From NCBI GenBank assembly GCA_902492005.1, contig CABUJV010000034.1, forward strand, positions 1 to 20,865: DNA of 20,865 nt. Reading direction: 5' to 3'. Source of the stretch: an uncultured Eubacteriales bacterium (lineage in GTDB: Bacteria; Bacillota; Clostridia; Oscillospirales; Oscillospiraceae). The stretch's first letter is position 1, and each line of letters opens with the position of its first letter. A model generated the notes under the pieces. That model saw only the letters and a program-made list of their open reading frames with translations. It searched no databases and was not told the DNA's origin. This document shows positions 6,924 through 11,176 of the stretch, piece by piece. Made by a program: the position numbers and the translations under genes.

Positions 6924-6952
6924 CGGCGCGGCGGCACAGGGGTGCCGCGCCG
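6924..6952. promoter_or_regulatory. GC-rich hairpin in the leader between the MOSC-MogA gene and modA
   Basis: CGGCGCGGCGGCA (6924-6936) and TGCCGCGCCG (6943-6952) pair over about 10 bp with a small bulge. The element sits in the only long gap of the operon, about 40 nt before the modA start. It has no T-run in the minus direction, so it is not a standard terminator. It could be an RNA-stability element or a partial attenuator separating uptake from synthesis genes. The function is not shown by sequence. Confidence 0.3.
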
Positions 6953-6996
6953 ATCTCAAAACGTGGATTTACACGCTTTGACCGAAGGAAGCCCCG

Positions 6997-7932
6997 TTAC
7001 GGGTGGGCGCAGTCCTGAACGTGGCCGCGCAGCAGGTCCAGGGCGTGGGGCAGGGTGTCCAGGAATACGTCCATGCTCTCCATGCAGGCCTTGGGGCTGC
7101 CGGGCAGGTTGACGATCAGGGTCCTGCCCCGGATGACCGACACCGCCCGGGACAGCATGGCCCGGGGAGTGATGGCCAGGGAGGCGGAGCGGATGGCCTC
7201 GGCGATGCCCGGGGCGTTCCGGTGGGCCACCGCCAGGGTGGCCTCTGGGGTGATGTCCCGGGGGGCGAAGCCGGTGCCCCCAGTGGTGAGGATCAGATCC
7301 AGCTGCCGCTGGTCGCACAGCCGGATGAGCTGGCTTTTCAGGGGGGCGGCCTCGTCGGGAAGCAGGAGCAGTTCCACGACCTCGTAGCCGTTGTCCTTCA
7401 GGCGCTGGGCGATGGCGGGGCCGCTCCGGTCCTCCCGTTCCCCCCGGGCGCCCTTGTCCGACAGGGTGATGACCGCCGCCTGCCAGGGGCGGGGGGCGGT
7501 GCGGGGCTGGAGGATCATCTCATCCCCTACGGCGATGGAGCCGGGCTCCAGCACCCGGGCGAACACCCCTTCCCGGGGCATGATGCACTCTCCCATCTTC
7601 CGGTAGATCTCACAGTGGCTGTGGCACTCCTTGCCGATCTGGGTCAGCTCCAGCAGCACGCCGCCGCACCGCAGCAGAGTGCCCACCGGAAGGGCGCGGA
7701 AGTCGATGCCCTCCACCACCAGATTCTCTCCAAAGGCGCCGGGGACCACCCCGGCGCCACGCCGGTTGAAGGCGTCGATCTTGTCCTGACTGAGCAGGGA
7801 GACCTGCCGGTGCCAGTTTCCGGCGTGGGCGTCCCCCTGGATGCCGTGCCCCACGGCGAACCAGGCGCGCTCCACATTCTTTTTCTGTATGCCGCGTACA
7901 TCGCTGACGCAGACGGCTCGAACCTTTCCCAT
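6997..7932 (-). CDS. MOSC domain-MogA fusion (Moco sulfur carrier-like plus molybdopterin adenylyltransferase)
   Basis: The 311-residue protein joins two domains. Residues about 1-145 are a MOSC domain: GHGIQGDAHAG (28-38), GAFGENLVVEGID (65-77) and the conserved Cys103 in TQIGKECHSHC (97-107). MOSC domains bind molybdenum cofactor or carry sulfur for it. Residues about 150-311 are a MogA/MoaB domain: AAVITLSDKGARGEREDRSG (152-171), LILTTGGTGFAPRDITPEA (213-231) and IVNLPGSPKA near the end. MogA adenylylates molybdopterin before molybdate insertion. ATG 7932 follows GGAGG at 7 nt and starts 3 nt after the moaA stop. The fusion is known in clostridia; the gap-free frame shows it is real here. 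Confidence 0.9.
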   Translation of the reverse strand: MGKVRAVCVSDVRGIQKKNVERAWFAVGHGIQGDAHAGNWHRQVSLLSQDKIDAFNRRGAGVVPGAFGENLVVEGIDFRALPVGTLLRCGGVLLELTQIGKECHSHCEIYRKMGECIMPREGVFARVLEPGSIAVGDEMILQPRTAPRPWQAAVITLSDKGARGEREDRSGPAIAQRLKDNGYEVVELLLLPDEAAPLKSQLIRLCDQRQLDLILTTGGTGFAPRDITPEATLAVAHRNAPGIAEAIRSASLAITPRAMLSRAVSVIRGRTLIVNLPGSPKACMESMDVFLDTLPHALDLLRGHVQDCAHP

Positions 7933-7935
7933 GGG

Positions 7936-8907
7936 CTATCCTCCAATCTGGAACATGGCGCGGCGCTCGGTGGCGCCCTCCCCCCGGGCGAAGCAGTGGG
8001 CCAGGGGCTTGCCCCGGATGGTTTCGGCCATGGCCCGGGCCAGCGCCCCGTCGGTGCAGCCTCCCCGCAGAAGGGAGCGCAGGTCGGTCCCCTCCCCGTA
8101 GCACAGGCAGGGCTTCAGCATCCCGGCGCTGGTGAGGCGGACCCGGTTGCAGCCGGCGCAGAAGGCGTGGCTCACCGCGCCGATAAGGCCGATGCGCCCC
8201 TTGAGGGCGGCGGCGGCATAGTATTGAGCGGGGCCGTTGCCCCGGCGCTCGTCCGTGGGGTGCAGATCCGGCCAGACCGCCCGCAGCCGGGCAAGAGCCT
8301 CGTCCGGGGACACGCCCTCCAGGCCGCGGCCCGCTCCGATGGGCATGAGCTCGATGAAACGCACGTCCACCGGCCGCCCGGCGGCCAGCGCGGCCAGCCG
8401 GGGCAACTCGTCCCGGTTCTCAGGCAACAGCACGGCGTTGAGCTTGGTTCGAATGCCCCGGCTCACGCAGTCGTCCAGCACGGCCAGGACCTGCTCCACC
8501 GCCCTGCCGTCAAAACCGGTGATCCGGCGGTAGCGATCCGGGTCCAGAGTATCCAGGCTGATGTTGATCCCATCCACGCCCGCCCCGGCCAGCTCGTCCA
8601 GGCACTGGGGCAGCAGCAGAGCGTTGGTGGTCAGGGTGACCTGCTCCACACCGGGCAGGGCTTTCAGCCGGGCGAGAAAGGCGGCGCAGTCCCGGCGGAC
8701 CAGCGGTTCGCCCCCGGTGATCTTGAACCGGGTGATGCCCAGACCCGCCGCCGCAGCGCAGATCCGCAGCAGCTCCTCATAGCGGAGGGTGTCGCTGTGG
8801 GAGCACAGCTCCACCCCGTGGGGCATGCAGTACCGGCAGCGCAGGTTGCACCGGTCTGTCACCGATACCCGCAGATAGTCAATGATCCGGCCCCACTGGT
8901 CCGTCAT
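7936..8907 (-). CDS. moaA: GTP 3',8-cyclase MoaA
   Basis: This radical-SAM enzyme converts GTP to 3',8-cyclo-7,8-dihydro-GTP, the first step of molybdopterin synthesis, with MoaC acting next. The 323-residue protein has the radical-SAM CxxxCxxC (Cys20, 24, 27), GGEP (65-68), and ligands of the second [4Fe-4S] cluster at Cys250, Cys253 and Cys267 (CAGCNRVRLTSAGMLKPC). It ends in the Gly-Gly tail needed for MoaA activity. ATG 8907 is chosen because AGGGAGA lies about 8 nt upstream and the conserved N-terminus starts there; the earlier in-frame ATG at 8928 has no ribosome site. The start lies inside moaC (29-nt overlap), implying translational coupling. Confidence 0.95.
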   Translation of the reverse strand: MTDQWGRIIDYLRVSVTDRCNLRCRYCMPHGVELCSHSDTLRYEELLRICAAAAGLGITRFKITGGEPLVRRDCAAFLARLKALPGVEQVTLTTNALLLPQCLDELAGAGVDGINISLDTLDPDRYRRITGFDGRAVEQVLAVLDDCVSRGIRTKLNAVLLPENRDELPRLAALAAGRPVDVRFIELMPIGAGRGLEGVSPDEALARLRAVWPDLHPTDERRGNGPAQYYAAAALKGRIGLIGAVSHAFCAGCNRVRLTSAGMLKPCLCYGEGTDLRSLLRGGCTDGALARAMAETIRGKPLAHCFARGEGATERRAMFQIGG

Positions 8908-9394
8908 GGCAGTTCTCTCCCTGTCCATAGATAAAATGGCCGCTTTTGCCGCCCTGCTTTTCCACCAGGTGGATGTCCCGGATACACATGGCCCGGTCCT
9001 CCGCCTTACACATGTCGTATACCGTCAGCAGCGCCACGCTGACCCCGGTGAGGGCCTCCATCTCCACCCCGGTCCGGCCGTCGCACCGGACGGTGCACAC
9101 CGCCTCGATCTCACTGCGTTCCGGACGGAGGGTGAGCTCCACGGCCGTCTTGTTCAGGGCCAGCACATGGCACAGGGGGATGAGCGCCGCTGTCCGCTTG
9201 GCCGCCATGATGCCGGCCACCTGGGCCACCGCCAGCACGTCTCCCTTTTTGGCCCGGCCGTCCCGCACCATGGCAAAGCAGCCGGGGCTCATGGAAATGG
9301 CTCCCCAGGCCACCGCGGTGCGCTGGGTGACGGGTTTTTCGCTGACGTCCACCATGACGGCGTTGCCGTTTTCGTCCATATGGGTGAAGGCCAT
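8879..9394 (-). CDS. moaC: Cyclic pyranopterin monophosphate synthase MoaC
   Basis: The enzyme converts the MoaA product to cyclic pyranopterin monophosphate. The 171-residue protein shows the MoaC core: KGDVLAVAQVAGIMAAKRTA (50-69), IPLCH (72-76), TGVEMEALTGVSVALLTVYD (108-127), MCKA and IRDIHLVEKQGGKSG (138-152). All regions lining the active site are present. It is slightly longer than usual because of a non-conserved tail (about 153-171) that exists where the frame overlaps moaA. ATG 9394 lies 3 nt after the moeA-like stop, with GGAAAGGG just upstream. Confidence 0.95.
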   Translation of the reverse strand: MAFTHMDENGNAVMVDVSEKPVTQRTAVAWGAISMSPGCFAMVRDGRAKKGDVLAVAQVAGIMAAKRTAALIPLCHVLALNKTAVELTLRPERSEIEAVCTVRCDGRTGVEMEALTGVSVALLTVYDMCKAEDRAMCIRDIHLVEKQGGKSGHFIYGQGENCHDGPVGPDH

Positions 9395-9397
9395 AGC

Positions 9398-10423
9398 TTA
9401 CACGCCCTTTCCAAACATGCAGTTGGGGAAGCGGCACTCCGGGCAGTTGAGACACAGACCCCCGTGGCCCAGCCCCGCCAGGTGCTCCGCCGTCACCGGC
9501 ACGCCGGCCAGCAGGAAGGGCAGCACCAGGTCGAATATGGTCCGCTTGGCGTACATGACGCAGCCGGGCAGACCGCAGACGGGGCGGCCATCGGCGGTGT
9601 AAGCCAGCAGGAACATGGCCCCCGACAGCACCGGCGCGCCGTAGCTGACGATCTTCGCTCCGGTGTTTTGGATGGCCAGGGGGGTGCGGTCGTCCGGGTC
9701 CACCCTCATGCCGCCGGTGCACAGCACCAGCTCCGCCCCCTGGGCCAGCATCCGGTTGACGGCGGCGGTGATCTGGACGTGGTCGTCGTCCAGGATCTCG
9801 TGCCAGCCCAGCTCACAGCCGTATTCTGCCAGCTTTTCCTGAATGACGGGGGAGAAGGCGTCCTGGATGCGGCCGTGGTACACCTCGCTTCCGGTGGTGA
9901 CCAGACCGTACCGCCGGGGGCGGAAAGGGATCAGCCGTAGCAGAGGCTCGTCCCCCGCCGCACGCCGGGCCGCCTCCATCTTCTCCTTCTCGATGACCAG
10001 AGGGATAATCCGGGTGCCGCACAGCTTGTCGCCCTTTTTCACCGGGAAGCCGGAGCTGCGGGTGGCGATCATCATCTCACCCAGGCTGTTCACCGCCCGG
10101 AGCCGCTCCACATCTGCCAGCAGCAGCCCGTCCTCATCCGCTGTCAGCTCAATCTTGCCCTCCTTGGGGGCGGTTGCATGCATGTGGGGGCCCTGGCACA
10201 GGGCGCGCAGGATCTCCGCCGCGTCGTTCTCATGGAGCATGTTCTCGTTGTTTTCCCAGATATAGACGTGCTCCTTACCCACGCTGAGCAGGACGGGGAC
10301 GTCCTCGGGCGTGATGATATGGCCCTTGCGGAACACGGCATCCTTGGTGACGCCCCGGATGATCTGGGTGACGTCGTGGCACAGCACCTGTCCCACGGCC
10401 TCTTCGGTTTTCAGCAGCTTCAT
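9398..10423 (-). CDS. MoeA-like molybdopterin-binding protein with C-terminal cysteine cluster
   Basis: The 341-residue protein is a divergent MoeA/molybdopterin-binding-domain protein, probably helping insert molybdenum into molybdopterin. Its second half has the MoCF_biosynth fold: YGLVTTGSEVYHGRI (172-186), LVLCTGGMRVDPDDRTP (232-248) and GLPGCVMYAKRT (284-295). It is shorter than classical MoeA (about 400) and lacks a clear domain-4 tail. Instead it ends in a cysteine cluster, C-x2-C-x2-C-x4-C (Cys324, 327, 330, 335), which could hold an Fe-S cluster or zinc. ATG 10423 is the start of the conserved region; GGGGG about 10 nt upstream is a weak ribosome site. The same frame stays open upstream to 10546 because of a 19-bp duplication in a remnant gene, so a 382-residue fusion product is possible. 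Confidence 0.85.
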   Translation of the reverse strand: MKLLKTEEAVGQVLCHDVTQIIRGVTKDAVFRKGHIITPEDVPVLLSVGKEHVYIWENNENMLHENDAAEILRALCQGPHMHATAPKEGKIELTADEDGLLLADVERLRAVNSLGEMMIATRSSGFPVKKGDKLCGTRIIPLVIEKEKMEAARRAAGDEPLLRLIPFRPRRYGLVTTGSEVYHGRIQDAFSPVIQEKLAEYGCELGWHEILDDDHVQITAAVNRMLAQGAELVLCTGGMRVDPDDRTPLAIQNTGAKIVSYGAPVLSGAMFLLAYTADGRPVCGLPGCVMYAKRTIFDLVLPFLLAGVPVTAEHLAGLGHGGLCLNCPECRFPNCMFGKGV

Positions 10424-10546
10424 GGCGTTTGCCCCCATTTTAGTCGGTATTCGTCCAGTTAGTCGGTATTCGTCCAGGATGTCTCGGATGCAGCGGTGAG
10501 CCCCGTCCCGGCATTGCCCGTGGCGGATCAGATAGAGTTTTCGCAT
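10424..10546 (-). pseudogene. Remnant of a histidine-phosphatase (phosphoglycerate mutase-like) gene
   Basis: From ATG 10546 the frame reads MRKLYLIRHGQ, the hallmark N-terminus of the histidine phosphatase superfamily (catalytic R-H-G). The rest of the roughly 200-residue domain is absent after about 20 residues. GGAG lies 8 nt upstream and the start overlaps the end of the modE-like gene by 19 nt, as expected for an operon member. Removing one copy of a 19-bp tandem repeat (10440-10477) would end this frame at a TGA overlapping the moeA-like ATG (ATGA). As it stands, the frame is fused to the moeA-like gene. The likely history is an internal deletion followed by duplication; only the RHG-type start is direct evidence. 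Confidence 0.5.
10440..10477. repeat. Perfect 19-bp tandem duplication
   Basis: TTAGTCGGTATTCGTCCAG occurs at 10440-10458 and again at 10459-10477 with no gap and no mismatch. The unit is not a multiple of three, so each gain or loss of a copy shifts the reading frame entering the moeA-like gene. Replication slippage is the likely origin; an assembly artefact is possible. Confidence 0.95.
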
Positions 10547-10911
10547 TCCGGATGCTCCAACTGGGCGCGCAGGGCGTCGAAGTGCTCCTGGGCATAGCGG
10601 CGCACATCGGCCTGATATCGCTCGAAGCCGTCCAGCAGCCGGACGCCTGCCTCGGTCAGGCTGGCGCTGCCGCCGCCCACGCCGCCCTTGGTGCGGTGCA
10701 CCAGGGGAAGCCCCAGCTCCTGCTCGGCGGAGCGGAGGATGGCGCGGCCCTTGGAGTAGGACAGCTCCAGCCTTTCACAGGCCCCCAGCACCGAGCCGCA
10801 CTCCTGAATGGCCCGCAGCAGGGTGGAGGTCCCGGGTCCAAAGAAAGGGCGCGTGCCGATCAGGCGGACCCGGATATCCGGGCGGAAGGTGTGGGAGGTC
10901 TTTCCCGCCAT
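10528..10911 (-). CDS. ModE-like winged-helix regulator (LysR-type DNA-binding domain only)
   Basis: The 127-residue protein is a single winged helix-turn-helix domain of the ModE N-terminal type: GPGTSTLLRAIQECGSVLGA (25-44), LSYSKGRAILRSAEQELGLP (49-68), then the wing VHRTKGGVGGGSASLTEAG (70-88). ModE regulates molybdate uptake and cofactor genes. The molybdate-binding TOBE domains of E. coli ModE are missing, so metal sensing, if any, must occur otherwise. ATG 10911 starts the conserved region; the upstream ribosome site is weak. It is the first gene of the molybdenum operon, behind a promoter overlapped by palindromes, consistent with autoregulation. Confidence 0.85.
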   Translation of the reverse strand: MAGKTSHTFRPDIRVRLIGTRPFFGPGTSTLLRAIQECGSVLGACERLELSYSKGRAILRSAEQELGLPLVHRTKGGVGGGSASLTEAGVRLLDGFERYQADVRRYAQEHFDALRAQLEHPECENSI

Positions 10912-10938
10912 AGGTCTTACCTGCCTTTCCCATAAAAG

Positions 10939-10978
10939 CGATTGTTTTTGATAAAACAATCGGTACAATAGTATTGTA
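10939..10978. promoter_or_regulatory. Double palindrome, candidate operator of the molybdenum operon
   Basis: CGATTGTTTT (10939-10948) and AAAACAATCG (10953-10962) are perfect 10-bp inverted arms with a 4-nt spacer. Right beside them, TACAATA (10964-10970) and TATTGTA (10972-10978) form a 7-bp-arm palindrome. Both use the same ATTGT/ACAAT half-site. The second covers the proposed -10 box and the first lies just downstream, an arrangement typical of repressor operators. AT content and lack of a T-run argue against a terminator. The likely binder is the adjacent ModE-like protein. Confidence 0.55.
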
Positions 10979-11001
10979 ACAGACTTTTTCCAGAAAGTCC
11001 A
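10973..11001 (-). promoter_or_regulatory. Candidate sigma-A promoter of the molybdenum operon
   Basis: On the minus strand TGGACT (10996-11001), a 17-nt spacer and TACAAT (10973-10978) match the sigma-A consensus at four of six and five of six positions. It lies about 62 nt before the modE-like start and is overlapped by the palindromes. Confidence 0.5.
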
Positions 11002-11055
11002 GAGGCGGCAGAGCGGACGGAAATCAAAAATTTTTCGATCAATCCATCAGCAAAA

Positions 11056-11092
11056 GCGCCGGGCCCTCCCGTAGGAGGTCCCGGAGCTTTTT
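11056..11092. terminator. Terminator downstream of the Sel1-repeat gene
   Basis: GCGCCGGGCCCTCC (11056-11069) pairs with GGAGGTCCCGGAGC (11074-11087) at 12 of 14 positions around a CGTA loop. The minus-strand tail is CTTTTGCTG; the plus-strand tail is TTTTTGG. It stands between the Sel1 gene and the molybdenum operon promoter, both read leftward, and insulates the operon from read-through. Confidence 0.75.
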
Positions 11093-11176
11093 GGCACAGG
11101 TGTCCCCTGCATCTGGCAGACATCAGGCAGGCTGCCGCAGTTTGGCCGTCTCAGGCTTGTTCAGGCCCCAGCTTCT

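Noticed and set aside
6924..6952. GC-rich hairpin before modA considered as a full terminator or the Moco RNA motif
   Set aside because: There is no T-run after it on the minus strand, and the multi-helix Moco motif could not be matched, so it is listed only as a possible leader element.
7003..8934. 643-codon open frame on the + strand
   Set aside because: It lies antisense to the MOSC-MogA and moaA genes, whose motifs are complete. Its Gly/Gln/His/Ala-rich composition is typical of a shadow frame in GC-rich DNA.
10939..10962. AT-rich palindrome considered as a terminator
   Set aside because: It lacks a GC-rich stem base and a following T-run, and it overlaps promoter elements, so an operator reading fits better.
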